A DNA stretch of 64,000 nt. Origin: Ehretia macrophylla (taxonomy: Eukaryota > Streptophyta > Magnoliopsida > Boraginales > Ehretiaceae). The stretch spans positions 53,234,917 to 53,298,916 of the forward strand of contig CM075773.1 of the NCBI GenBank assembly GCA_037974665.1, read 5' to 3'. Each line of letters opens with the position of its first letter. Position 1 is the first letter of the stretch. Position numbers and translations under genes: made by a program. Below, one piece after another: positions 11,953-24,769 of the stretch. Below the pieces are notes generated by a model. That model saw only the letters and a program-made list of their open reading frames with translations, was not told where the DNA came from and made no database searches.

Positions 11953-13599
11953 TGTTAGGAATAAAGCCCTAAAAGCCAATAAATTATAATTTTGGAATTA
12001 TGGATAATGTATTATTTGATTTATTAAATCATTTATTGCCGGCAATTTATATATTTATTATAAATGTTCTAATTAAATAAATAAAGTCTTTAGAACAATA
12101 TCTATAGATTCCATCCTTAAGAGTAATGATATGAGTGACGGAATCTATATTCACAGATATATTCTAAAAGTTATCCCCGATCAAAGGATAAATTAATTGG
12201 GCGTTAGTTTATTCAGATAGATCAGATTACAGTCTACTAACAAAATAATATGAGATATTAGTTTGGACGATTAGTCTCATATCATTATAGTAGATATATA
12301 AATACTTATTGCGAACAAGTGACTGGACTTGACCACCAACATAATGAATTACATGGATTAGTCAATAATTCATTATATTATGTAATTGTGCAATTAATAC
12401 TCAGACCTAAGACACCACGGTTATCTCATGATTAAGAATATCATAATTTATTGGTGCAATTAAGCTAGTCCTAATCACGGATTAGACAATGTATTCAGTG
12501 GTTATGATCTATTCCGTCATGGAAGTATGTGCGTGTAGATACGAGAACTGTCAATTGGGAATCCTATGCTATCTATTAATTATGTAACTATAAATCATTA
12601 GCCAAGGTGGAATAGTAGAAGTTGTTCCACGGATTATTCATATTAATTAAATTTTGGTATATGATCGAGTAATAGAGTTTGATGATCCAATCTATGACTC
12701 TGGCTCGATCGGAATGATTGAGACAATAAGATTTGATTGCATAGAAATTACTAAATGGTTTCGTATACTTGCACTTCATCTTTAATTGGGTAATTGTGAT
12801 ACACTGCTAGGTGTCACTCACGATTTACGAATTAATTAGAAAGAGTTCTAATTTAATTAATTAGATTTTGGTATATGATCGAGTAATAGATTTTGATGAT
12901 CCAATCCATAACTCTGGCTCGATCGGGATAATTGAGACAATAAGATTTGATTGCATAGAAATTACTAAATGGTTTCGTATACTTGCACTTCATCTTTAAT
13001 TGGGTAATCGTGATACACTGCTAAGTGTCACACACGATTTACGAATTAATTAGAAAGAGTTCTAATTTAATTAATTAGTTGAATTAATTATTCGCTGTCG
13101 ATTAATCATGAACCCAAGAGGTCACACACAATGGAATTTGTGAATTAATTGGATTAGAGAAAAGATTAAATTAAATTTAGAATCGTCTTAAATATTAATT
13201 TAATCGGGCTCGTAGTAATTGGATATTGATCTGATTATTATGTAGCCCAAGACTGGACATGTGTTTCCTATATATTGTATTATTCTGTCAAGGAAAAAGC
13301 TAGCACACTTTTCAAGTCAGAATAAAAATATAAGATTTCTCTAGGAAACCTACGGGGTGAAATCCAATTAACGAGCAGGGATTCTGTGTGGATCAATCTT
13401 GGAGGCTTCATACGTGGGGAACTCGTTTCTGATTTAACCTCGATCTACGCTTCAAAAGGTAACCCTAAACTACTGCTATGATATTTAATGAGATTAATTA
13501 TTGTATGCATTTAAATCTGCGTAATCAAACTTGAACGGATACATGATTATTTTCTGCTGCATAATTATGAATTTTAATTATCATGTATATTTTCCAACA
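11953..13599 (+). mobile_element. Solo LTR with 5-bp target duplication
   Basis: A 1647-bp sequence starting TGTTAGGAATAAAGCC and ending TTTCCAACA, flanked on both sides by TTAGA (11948-11952 and 13600-13604). TG...CA ends plus a 5-bp target duplication and no internal domain define a solo LTR, left by recombination between the two LTRs of a retrotransposon. It contains an internal tandem duplication (12651-12864 and 12865-13078). It is absent from copy 2, where flanking DNA is missing too. The strand is arbitrary because no PBS or PPT is present. Confidence 0.85.
12651..13078. repeat. 214-bp tandem duplication inside the solo LTR
   Basis: Two adjacent copies (12651-12864, 12865-13078), each starting ATTTTGGTATATGATCG and ending TAATTTAATTAATTAG, with a handful of mismatches. 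Confidence 0.85.
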
Positions 13600-13739
13600 T
13601 TAGATAGATTGAAAAACATCGTTACAAACATTCCCAATTCCCACTCGTATGTTAAAAGTTTCGACCAAAAAAACTATAAATGATTTGGTCTGAAAAAAAA
13701 TCAACTGATAAAAAATAGAAAAATAAAAAATAAAAAAAT

Positions 13740-13960
13740 CAACCTTCATCATATTCGAGTCCTTACGCCTTGGCAGATTCGTCGTCCGGTGATGACTTGG
13801 CAGTGATAGATCCAGCAGTGGCAGATAGAGATGTCTTGGTACCCGGCAGATCCATCCTCCGATGGAGGAGATGACTGGGCAGACGAGACAACTTGATGGA
13901 ATGAGGATGCCATGCTATCTAGAGCTTGCCAGTTAACTATTTCTCATGTTGTGACATGCG
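13740..13960 (-). pseudogene. Unidentified gene-like fragment
   Basis: More GC-rich than its surroundings. The minus strand reads SMASSFHQVVSSAQSSPPS and EDGSAGYQDIS without stops through about 13935-13830. The same frame is in copy 2 (60683-60590), where it is joined to different sequence by the deletion. Family not recognised; it could be a captured exon. Confidence 0.3.
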
Positions 13961-14540
13961 AAGAAGAGTAAAACTGAAGCGAGGAAGAAGAGTAAAGGTA
14001 GGTAGAGCTTTAGTTGAGACTTTAAGGTAGATTTTTAGATGAGAGTTGATATCATGCTAAGTAACTTTTTCATCTAAAAATTTAAGATATTAGAAAAGAA
14101 TTTATTATATTATTTATTATTTTTAACATGTTTGTCATAGGATGAAATGCATTTGTTAGCTATAAGAGATTAGTTGTTATAAACTAATAAAATTCAATTA
14201 TAAGAACATCATAATGAGAATCAGAATGTCATTGAGGTGGGAGATACTTTGGAGAAAGAGAATCAAATATTTACTATGTGATTGCACGTAAAGAAAATTA
14301 TTTTTATTTTAGGTGGTAGTTTTATTTATTCACTATTTTTCTTGATTAATTTGATTTTTTAGTATATCGGAGATATTTTCTGTAGAAAATGACCAAACTC
14401 TAGATGGCAATACTTGAAGATTCAATAGGATGAACTTTATCCATTACAAAAACTAAAAACTGAAAACTGCTATCCTTGTTAAATAGAATCGTTATTTATA
14501 CCAAGAGTACGCAAATCATATAGGTGAGAAGTTGGAAGGG

Positions 14541-14900
14541 AATTGAAGTTTCATGAGATCTGAAGAGCAAGTGGAAGGTTTAGATACAACTGTAAGGCTC
14601 AAAAGACTTTTTGCTATCACACTTGTCAATATTTGTTACTATTACACCTGTCAATCTTTGATGAAATAAGTCAAATTGAAGTTTCATGAGATCTGAAGAG
14701 CAAGTGGAAGGTTTAGATACAACTGTAAAGCTCAAAAGACTTTTTGCTATCACACTTGTCAATCTTTGTTACTATCACACCTGTCAATCTTTGATGAATT
14801 AAGTCAGGGTAGAATCTGCTGCCTGTATGGATGGTATCGAATCAGTTGTAGGAAGAATATCAATTGTGAGACTTCACAAGGTGGGCTTGATCTTGACGGA
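14541..14900 (+). pseudogene. ARF exon-like fragment, tandemly duplicated
   Basis: GAAGAGCAAGTGGAAGGTTT and the following bases encode [13 protein letters not shown]. This closely matches [13 protein letters not shown] in the terminal ARF exon on the opposite strand (about 41240-41200): 29 of 33 bases agree in GAGCAAG...TGTAAGG. The fragment occurs twice here with a 133-base period (starts near 14541 and 14674) and once in copy 2 (61285-61500). Sequence after it (about 14800-14900) stays open but is unrecognised. Probably a captured or duplicated piece of an ARF-family gene. Confidence 0.45.
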
Positions 14901-15484
14901 TGAATTAACTGATCTTGCACTTGTTGACAATTTTTTATGCTAACAGTATTTAGAATTTCTTGAACAATGTAATATCTCATATCGGGTCTTTAACCCTTCC
15001 CTTTTTCCTAAAACTACAAAATGTTCTTGTAAAAATGCACATCAACCACGGCAGCATCTTGAGATACAGAAACAACGAATCTTAGGGGAGAAGCAACCAT
15101 GCAATAATGAAACGATTAGCCTTAAATAAAAAATTGATATCTTAAAATTTGAGTCTTTTGATAATTTATTTTTAATATTTAATTCCTTATCTTAACTACA
15201 CTCAAATTTAAAATATAAAATTCTTTTAATAGAAAAAAATTAATTTAACCAAGTAAAATAATTTAAACTATACGAGCTTAAACGTAGTACAACTTCAAAC
15301 ATGCCTATGAAGCTTAATGGGTAAAGAAATATTATAACTGTAAAGGGCTATACTATATTTGATTCTTAAATTCCAAATTGCTAACATGTCATTGTTACAA
15401 AGTGACATGCATTATATATATATATATATAAAGGATTAAACATATATTTTGGATTTACGTCTTAATTGTTCTTATATCACTAAA
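14900..15484. other. Unannotated AT-rich stretch
   Basis: Non-coding, shared with copy 2 (61500-62093). Contains an AT microsatellite at about 15412-15430 that is longer in copy 2 (about 62001-62038). Confidence 0.45.
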
Positions 15485-17668
15485 TGTCACGCCCCATTCG
15501 ATCTTACCTAAAACTAAGTCGGGACGCGATGGAATTTCGATATTATAATGTTTGAAACATGGCCCCATAAACAAATAAACTTGTACCACAACTCATATAA
15601 ACCACAAATAAGCCAAATGTACATTCGTAGGCCTTCCAACATACAACAAAAGTGTAAGTCGTCCGTCACAACTACTTTAACATAGTTACAAAGATACATG
15701 CTGCAAAATAAACTTCATAAGCCTAACCACCTATACATAACAAAATAGACTTATGAAATTACATTACAAGGTTACAATCTTAAAGTAAACATCTTAAACT
15801 TAGCATAAATTACATATATCCAATAAGTGTCTATCATATTTACAACACAACTACCAGTTCCAAGTAGTATAAAAATCAACCAAATAAGCAAACTAAGCCT
15901 CAGGCTCAACAACAGGTTCAACTGGCACGTACTCCACATATTTCACCACGGGCTCTCCTGAAATGACAGCAAACGGGGGTGAGTTTTCACGAATTCAGTG
16001 AGAGGGGGAGTAAGGGATGACTTTGAAAAGCCTTTTTAAGTTTGAAAAGTCATTTTGAAAATATGTCATGAACAACAATATGCAACAAAAGCTCGTGCTA
16101 TTGATGTCGTTACCCATTCACCATCACGAACTCTTCCCCATTCACCAGATGTACTCCAGAGGTACACCAAACCTATGACCTAGACCCCATGGAATGCTTC
16201 GTTCATGCGGGATAGGAATTAGAACATTGGTAGCCATGTCATCACATGACAAGCCCGATACCGCCCACTGCAACACAAACTACCGCATCTAGTTTAAAGG
16301 TTGCAACCTTACGCTTCGCATTCACATTCGCATTGCATACACATATAACCGCATCGCATTCACATTCACATTCAACCACATTCACGCATTCATGACAATT
16401 AGGGGAAGAAACAAAATAGGTTGTTTCCCGAACACATTAGCAATTTATATTTATTTAACAAGCTATTAACCAAGAAACCAAACACTTAAACCACACTTAA
16501 CATATATATTTTCCTTTCACATAATCCAATTACATTGACATCACTTCAAGCTTTAACAACACATTCAACACTAAGGAATTTAAATCAACATTCTAACTAC
16601 TTAAATCAGCACAAAACTCAAGCATTTAGCACACTTTTCATGACCAATCAAAGTCATACTCTAGCATACATATATACCTAACTTTTAAGCACTAAAGCAA
16701 GCACAATACTATGCGAAACAAGCAATCAAGGGGCTGCAAACAAACTGCCTAACACCGGCAGTCTACTATTCACGTCGAGAAATTTCAGCCATGACTAAAC
16801 TTCAATTTTTCACTACCCTTGCTGCATTCAAGTGATTTCTAGCATGCTACAACATATATTTAAGATATACCCTTCATATTTAAGCCATAACAACAAGAAT
16901 CAAACTCATATTTATGCATTTAATCTAACATACAACACATAAAATCCAACTACAACAAGCTATAGTTTATACAAGTTAATAACCAAGCAAAGTGTTCTCT
17001 AAAGCCTACTTAGCAAGAATCAAATGCATTAATATCAATAAAAAGCATATACATACACATATATTCAAAATGCTCTAACTTTAAACTCTTGATTTAGAAA
17101 AGCCCCTTACATTTTTCGGAAAATAAAGCTAGAATAAGGTACTAGGAAGCTAGATGACGCTAAAACGAGTCCAAAAATGGGTGGAATGACCTTTGATCTT
17201 GCTCTTTTCCTTCAATTTTTGTTAAAAAACCCTTTAAAATACTATTCACCCAATCTTGCTTTGGGTTGGCTGAAATGGGGAGAAAAATGAGTGTTTTTGG
17301 CTTTGTTTTGAAGATATAAAGTATTAGTTTAAGGTCAAACAAAGTCAAGGCAAGATAATAGTTAGTGGGTTTTACTATTTAGTCTAGGATAAAATATTAA
17401 AATGGTTAAATGACTACCTAAACATGCAATTTGATCATATTTACAAATATGCCAAGTCAAAAGTCAATTCAATTATGGTAGGCTAAATATTTAAAACTGT
17501 AAAAGACTAGTTTGGTCAATTATATGAAAAATCAACTAAATATAACTAAATGAACTTTAAATGCACAATTTACATTCAAATAATACATAAATTATGTAAA
17601 TGCACATATTATGTCAAATAATAATTTAAAATAAGTAAATGCACATAAATCCATGGCCGGGTCTCACA
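15485..17668 (-). mobile_element. Ty3/gypsy 3' LTR (minus strand)
   Basis: Plus-strand ends are TGTCACGCCCC and GGGTCTCACA; on the minus strand the LTR starts TGTGAGACCCGG. Immediately outside its minus-strand start lies a polypurine tract (17669-17685, read as TTTTAAGGGGGCGAAGA), which fixes orientation and identifies this as the 3' LTR of a minus-strand element. The internal motif ACTCACTGAATTCGTG is common in gypsy LTRs. About 2.18 kb long. Copy 2 keeps only 62094-63130 before an interruption. Confidence 0.8.
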
Positions 17669-17880
17669 TCTTCGCCCCCTTAAAATAATTTTGTCCTCGA
17701 AATTCTTACTTTCTTCATGAGGTAATCCCTGCAGATCAATGGCATATGCTTTGGTCTGAACACGTGGCTGTAGGGGTACGGTACCTGCAGGCCTACCCTG
17801 ATTATTTCTGGCTGTTGTCTGCCCCTGCCCAGTCTTATATTTCAGGCAATCCCTTTCTTTGTGCATTTGTTCCTTCTGAG
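17669..17880 (-). pseudogene. Gypsy internal remnant: gag knuckle joined to PPT
   Basis: The minus-strand frame from about 17866 begins with HKERDCLKYKTGQGQ, resembling the CCHC zinc-knuckle end of gypsy gag. It continues NNQGRPAGT, then abruptly gives LPHEESKNFEDKIILRGR, which resembles the end of a pol polyprotein, and runs into the polypurine tract and 3' LTR. Protease, RT, RNase H and integrase are therefore missing, removed by one internal deletion. It cannot encode a functional element. Confidence 0.6.
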
Positions 17881-18520
17881 CGTAGCGTACCTAGCCAATG
17901 TGTTAGTGAATGTAAATGCTTGTTAATAGGATCGAGGGACAACCTACATTATTGTCCTCTCTGAGCGTAGAGATTGAATGAATGTAAATGCTTTATGTTC
18001 TCTAGTGTTTTCTTGAGCCAAATATGTTTAAATGCTTACTTGAGTTAAATGTTTTTAAGTGTCTAATGTCTATATATTGTTTCTAATGCATGTTAATTAT
18101 CTTTAATTGCTTATGAGCATTGTTTCATATGGCATCACATGCACATTTTTTAAAGGGTTTTCAAAGCTAAAAGCGTTTTCTAAAACCTTCCTGTTTTTCC
18201 ACTCACTGAGTTTGTGAAACTCACCCTATTTCATAACAACATTTGAGGTGATGCCGAGATCGAACCACGAGGTGAATGAAAGTGATCCATAGACTTGATT
18301 TGCTTGGATGATGCTTATGTTGTTTATGTAGCTGTGGCGTTCTTGTGTACTGAATGAATGATGTATATTTTATTTATGGAGTTTATGTAAATTATCTTAT
18401 TATGTATTAGAGAATTATCGTAGGGATATATTCGTGGCATTAAAGTGTTGGCAGGAAAGTTTGTTGCTATGAGTTCTTGATGTCCGTACATGGTACAAAC
18501 TAAAGCAGAAGACAGCTCTA
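17880..18520 (+). mobile_element. LTR-like gypsy fragment, plus strand
   Basis: Contains CACTCACTGAGTTTGTGAAACTC-type sequence near 18201, the plus-strand counterpart of a motif found in gypsy LTRs (compare the minus-strand motif near 15990). Small repeats containing GAGCGTAG and GAATGTAAATGCTT surround it (17880-17990). No clear ends; probably a truncated LTR of a related but different gypsy family. Confidence 0.4.
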
Positions 18521-18529
18521 ATAAGGTCT

Positions 18530-18725
18530 GATTTTAAGCATTTTCTCCTAAAAAGATTTGACAACTTCTCAACAAGAGAATTCCAATCAAGATCAAGATT
18601 CTCACGTCTAAACTTTCTAGCATAGGAGAACCATAATCTTTTGGTGAAAGAACATTGAAAGAAGAGATGTTATCTACTTTCCTGACCCAAAGAACAGAAT
18701 AAGCACCTTGTCTCATTAACAATAC
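18530..18725 (-). pseudogene. LINE reverse-transcriptase C-terminal (zf-RVT) fragment
   Basis: The minus strand reads CLFCSLGQESR, a stop, then HLFFQCSFTKRLWFSYARKF. The CxxC ... HLFFxC pattern is the zf-RVT domain at the C-terminus of plant L1-like LINE ORF2 proteins. Only about 60 codons remain, with a stop between the two cysteine blocks. It is an isolated fragment beside the copia element and not part of the gypsy remnant to its left. Confidence 0.65.
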
Positions 18726-18938
18726 CTCAGGCTAATGTCGAGCTTTAGTCGAAAAATGATTGACACAAGCTAACCAAGAACAGAAGCTTTGCTTGGGGAT
18801 ACCGACTCATGAAAATGATTGAGACAAGCTAACAAAATTTATATTCCCCCCAGACTCATGCACGTATAGGATATTCATGTGTATATATTTCATGTCTATG
18901 CAAATTACTACAATCTATATATATAAATGTGTTGATAT

Positions 18939-21339
18939 TGAAGGATCTTGTATATTTAGAGCTATGAACATCATCTTGCTAAGAATCGAGCGGAAGCGAA
19001 ACATGACATTCAAAAATTTCTGGAATTCAAAGCATGATGTTCATATGAAACTCTAATCTTGATATCATGTGATTAACAAATGCAAAACATATATATAGCA
19101 AGTATATATATTGACAAGAGATAGTAGAAGAGTATACCTCTTGTAGACAACTCATGGAAGCCATAGATCTGAATTTTTGCACACTTGATGGAAGACACCT
19201 CCTCTTGAAAATACAAGAGCTCTAGTCCGTCCACACGAGCAAAGAATGGCTTCTTCATTTCCGTGGTTGTTTTGTGCTAGATAACCATTGAAGATTTATG
19301 AGCTTGTTTGTGAGGAAGAGAGCAAAACCATTTCCTTCTTCTCCCTTTCTTTGGCTGCGTTTTTATGAACAAGAAGAGAAGACAAGTTCATCTAGTTCAT
19401 CTTCATTTTTCAGCTATGGTTCTCTCAAGATGATGAAGAAGAAAATCCTTTTTCTTTTCTTTCTTCTGGCTTAGCAAAAAAGTGAAGAAGACAACTCTTC
19501 TTCTCTCTCTTGTGTAGTCTCCAACGTGCGGAGAGAAGAGAAAGATGACAAGCCCTTGTCATCTTTTTTCCTTCTTTTCTTATTCTTGTCTCCCTTTTTG
19601 AAATAAAAGAGAAGACAACCTTCATTGAATTAAGGTTGTGTTGTCTCTTTGTTAGAAAAGAAAAGATGACAAACCTTTGTCATCTTTTGTTTCTTTTATT
19701 GTAGTATTTTTCCACTAATATATTTAAATATTCAACCTAATCACAATTAGTTGAAATTATAAAAATAACCTTTTCATATTTTCACATTAGCCCTAACACT
19801 TAATAATAATTGCATATTGACCCCAATAACTTTTAACATGTCAATTACACCATTGTTAACTCCTTAACAATTACACAATTATTAACTTCTTAACAATTAC
19901 ACAATTGTTAACTCCTTAACAATTACACAATTGTTAATTCCTTAACAATATAAGAGAAACAAAATATAATTGTTAACACTTTAACAATTCAAGAGAAACT
20001 AAACACAATTATTAACACTTTAATAATTCAAGAGAAAATAAACGAATTATTAACACTTTAATAATTCAAGAGAAACTAAATGAATTATTAACACTTTAAT
20101 AATTCAAGAGAAACTAAACGAATTGTTAACACTTTAATAATTCAAGAGAAACTAAACGAATTGTTAACACTTTAACAATTCAAGAGAAAATAAACGCAAT
20201 TGTTAACACTTTAACAATTTAAGAGAAACTAAATCAAGCTCAATAGAAAAACCATTCACCATACTCTATTGTGTGTGACTTTCTAGATTCACTACTATAT
20301 AGCACTGAAGAAACGTTGAACACTTTCAATGTTAATCGAGCTATTCGATTTGTTTAGAGAATGTCTCCCGTCATTCTCAAAACACCCTCAGAGTTCTTGA
20401 GTGACGTTCTAGCTACCAACGTATCAAGACAGTTTATAAAGTAATGAAATCTTATTCCAGTGAATCTATTTATGGTCGCCGATTATCGTACAATCCAATC
20501 CTTCCATTAATTGTCCCGTCGAGCAAGAACCATGATCCGATTAAGTTCATAGACTCGAAACGATGCATAGATCCAAATGGTGGAATGAGAGATGACACAT
20601 GGAAAAACTCATTTCCATCATTCATGCCTTGGTCAAGGACTTCCTCATTCAACAACCAAACTTAGATCGCATAGGACATCGCCTCACATCGGAGGTTAAC
20701 GGATCCTCTCTTGACCACTACTTGTCAATCACTCTACCAGACGAATGAAACTGCGAGAGGACGTATCTCATCTCGTTTGTCGAAACAATCATTGTCCAAA
20801 CGCTAGAATCAAACCCCAATACATATGACAACCGTAATGTCTCAAGTCTAAGGATTACATGCACAATCGCAACGATTAACAAATTATTAATCCAAAGTCA
20901 TGTAATTTGTTATTCACGTCACATTCAATGATCTATTCAAGTAATAGTCATCCACATGTTTGTAAGTCGCATCGCTATGCTGTTATGGCACGTGGCTCAC
21001 CATCTTTTATCATTAACATCTCTATGTTAATCAAAGGTAACAACACATGTGATAGTTCGTAATTGATTATTAAAGTCCCGATCAAATAATCTAAGGACTA
21101 TGAACACTTTAAGTATTTATCATATTAAGGAAATACGCCAACATATTCTCAACGCTTTTAGAATACATTTCTCTAATGAAAATACTAGGGACTCATTCAT
21201 ACACGTAAAGAAGGAGAATATGAATGTCCTAATTATGTCAATATGTAAACGAACATATAAATACTAATATCATAAGTAAATGTCAAAATACCCAAATATA
21301 TGTCATCCAAATATGTAGCATTAGGGCATATCTCTAACA
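18939..21339 (-). repeat. 3' LTR of the copia element
   Basis: 2401 bp. The minus strand starts TGTTAGAGATATGCCC and ends GATCCTTCA. It contains a minisatellite (19840-20230) and a purine/pyrimidine-rich stretch (19310-19700). It lacks about 38 bases present in the other LTR (27029-27066) but has one more minisatellite unit. Confidence 0.95.
19840..20230. repeat. TTAACAATT minisatellite in LTR
   Basis: About ten imperfect units of 20-36 bases, each with GTTAAC or ATTAAC followed by a spacer and TTAACAATT or TTAATAATT, and AAGAGAAACTAAA between units. Each unit is partly self-complementary. The matching array in the other LTR is 27440-27790, one unit shorter. Confidence 0.85.
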
Positions 21340-24300
21340 ATCTCCCACTTGCACTAATGCTATAAAACATAGTATTAGTACAACAAACAACGATAACATA
21401 TACTCATTTTCTCAAAACGAGGACCTAGTTGTGACTGATTCATAGCTACGGTAAGTGGGTTAGCTACATCAAGAGATGTGGCCGTTTTCTGCAAAGACAT
21501 ATCTCAATATGATTATTGGCTACAAATACAACACATGAAGATGGAAACACTTTTCCAAATGTTTGGACATACAGCGAGACCTTGGTTCCACAAGCTTGTG
21601 CAGTAGCTCCGTATAGTCGTAACAATAAAAGTATCACAACTTAACGATAGGAACCATAACCAACTCGTATGATTTTCTCGATCCAAACAACTTCCTTCGT
21701 AATATTACATATCACAAAAGACATAAGTTATGTAATGGAATCTACAGTTTTCTCAGAACCTTTCTAACTTACTGAGCTCCCACTACAAATAAACGTGAAC
21801 CCTAACATAGACATTCTATTATAAGATTCAGATTAAGAATCTGAACTAGTAAATCCATCACTACGGAATTTACTTCCTCCATGAACTAAAATATATATCT
21901 TTAGTGCTTCCCAAGTACTTAAGAATATACTTCAATTCTATCAACCATTCCCAAACTTGGATTGGACTAATATTTACTCGTAACACTTTACAGTTTATGC
22001 AATATCAAGTCTTGTACATAATATAACAAATATGAAGTTACTATAACTTTGAATACAAATTTGTTATGCAACTAGAGTTTCTTGAACACTTTCAAAACCA
22101 CTCTTATGTACAATCTAAGGAATATGTCGAGTAATCTATTTGTACTATCATTATAGCTACAAATTCACAAGATACGAACGACAAGTTCTAAATGGAGAGC
22201 ATTTAATATGACTAGACTATAATTAATATCACAACACACATATCATCAACTATGATATTGAAGTCATCATTATTGCAATCATAGAAAAGTGGATGCGCTC
22301 CCACTATTCTTTTGCAATCACAAGGTTCATCTACATTTTAAATGAAATCTAACTCTTTAATCTCATTTGAAATGGGTGAAACATTTCCAAGGAATTCACT
22401 TAAAAATCCACAAGTGGATTTATCAAGTATGCACATATTACTTATATCAATAGATCATAATTATCAATATAGTAATACAATGTGCTATAATGACTAGTAT
22501 AATACAACGAGACTAAAGCACAATAATTGGTAAAAGGATTTCATCATAGCTAACACTTTGGCTTTGATGATATCTTTTAGAAACCAATATAGCTATAAAC
22601 GGTCATTACCCTTTTCTATTAACTTCAACCTTTATCTCGGAGATCAATATCCAGATTAAGCTAAAGTATATGAAGTCTCATTATTATGCTTTGCATTATA
22701 TAGTTTCTTGGAATCGATATCAAATATATCGTTTCTTTGTAGATCGTAGAATCAACTAATTGATAATTATTTCAAATACACAAACAACGTTTGTGCTTCT
22801 AAAAATCCCTATATTCTTTTAAAGAATGAGATACACTACTAGTTTTTCAAAGATTTTGTGTGATGACTCATCACGGACCTTATTGAATAGATTCATTACT
22901 TTGCTCTAGGTGATTTTATAGCTTTAGAGGATACATCCTCAATTTCTATTTTATTATAAAGTAACATCTTCTTAAACAAAACCTTTTCTTCAAGAAAGAT
23001 TACAATATAATAGATCAATAGACATTGATCACTAAATAGAAATTATATCCTACAAAACTAGGATATACTATAAAATTACCTTTAACCAAAACTCCCACTA
23101 GTCCTTTAAAAAACTTTTTAATAAAAGTAGGACAAACCAAAATAAAAACATTTAATACTTGGTTGACATTCAACTTATATCAAATATAAAGTTCTAGCAA
23201 TAGCAGGCAGTTACTATTCAATATAATATTAAATTAAGGAAAGCATGACCCACAAATAAATAAAATGATTAGTCAAACTAATCAACAACTTTATTACGTC
23301 CAACAAAACACGGTTTCTTCACTAAGAAAACCCTATTTATTTGTGGTACACCGGGCATTATTAATTTTGATACTATATCAAAATTTTAGGATACTCAAAT
23401 AAAATAGTACTTAAGTATTTTGCCTTCATGATCTAATCATAAGGCACTAATACATTTTTCTATACGAGCCTATTCTCAAATAGCTCTAAATACATCAACA
23501 TGTACTAATCTAAATAAGCTAGTAGTTTTAATCCTTTATCAAACAAAGGATGACTTGGTTACCTTTCCAATAAATAAGATACATAAGTTGATCAAACCAA
23601 CCTAATTATCATCTTATTATTAGAAAAACCTAATCATGTAGAAACTACAATTAATTTAGATTATTTGAGTAATCTTAAAATTTGGTGGATGGTTATAACG
23701 GTTGATAATATGTTTGCAATACATTCTTTCGTCCATATCAAGATAATAAAGACTACACAATAATGCGCTTTTACAAGCTTTAGGAATATACATTTTATTC
23801 CTAATATCATTTAGGTATAAACCTTAAAATACAAAATATGTCCAGAAGGCATCCAAACAAATTGTCTTTAACTAACGCAACAACCTTTGTTTCATTTGCT
23901 AACACTGAAAATATTTCACGCTTCCGAAAGCGCACTACTGAGATTAAGATTCAATCCTCGAAAACATTCACTAATGTTTCACTAGAATCCACAAAGTAGT
24001 ACCAATCTCAATCAAAGAAGATTTATAATTCATAGTACCTTTACAACCTTGACATTTAAGCTATAAAGATACTTTAGATTAAAACCTCTTTTAATGTCCG
24101 ATTTTAAGGCTATGAAAATATCTTTTACACATGCCTATACAATCCTTAATTTTCTTCTTAGATATGCTCCTACTGGCTAATAGAAATCATCTATTTTTGC
24201 CATTCTTCTTTGCATTACCATTAACCAAAGAGGAAATACAAATATAAGAATGAATTCCATTTATATCTAATATCATGCATTAAATATGCTTACCACAAAA

Positions 24301-24769
24301 TCATTTGTTAGTTTAGAATTATATTTTTTACATCTTGCATACCCTTATGCAAACTATGAAAGAATACAAATCCTTAGCATATTTAATTTGTTTTACTTAT
24401 CAACCATAAGTACTACAACCTTTTATTTTGATACTTTATCAAGATAAAAATAACGGAGCATATAACTCTAAGACTTTATTAAGTTTCTAAGAACCATTCT
24501 TAGATGATAACGTTAATCAAAAAAGTTTGGTCCAGTTGCGCGATATAAAGTCTAGTTAATTAAAAATGACGGGTTCATTGTTGTAGCCATAAACGTATGC
24601 AGAAAATAAGATCGCTAGTTGACATAAATTTGTTAAAACATTTAATTTGGCATTTAATTAAATGATCCATCTCACTAATTTTATCGAATCTCACACTTCC
24701 TAAATGAGATCGTGAATCTAATTAAAGACTCATTAGTAGGTGACCATGATTCTCTTTAATATGAATACC

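Larger units (their letters stand above)
1..16522. repeat. Large segmental duplication, copy 1
   Basis: This stretch recurs in the same orientation and order at 49158-63130. It begins at the window edge, so the true left end may lie outside. All internal landmarks are shared: the G-rich tract, LINE pieces, AAT-rich MITE chain, SINE-like piece, ARF-like fragment and gypsy LTR start. The copies differ by several mismatches per 100 bases, by microsatellite lengths, and by about 2.3 kb (roughly 11546-13820) present only here. The gypsy LTR at its right end has the same left flank in both copies, so that insertion predates the duplication. Confidence 0.95.

Noticed and set aside
19840..20230. Regularly spaced repeats considered as a CRISPR-like array
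   Set aside because: Units are imperfect and contiguous with no unique spacers, and lie in both LTRs of a plant retrotransposon.
20444..20665. Open frame of 73 codons, duplicated at 28004-28234
   Set aside because: It lies within the copia LTRs; its conservation follows from LTR identity and it has no domain.
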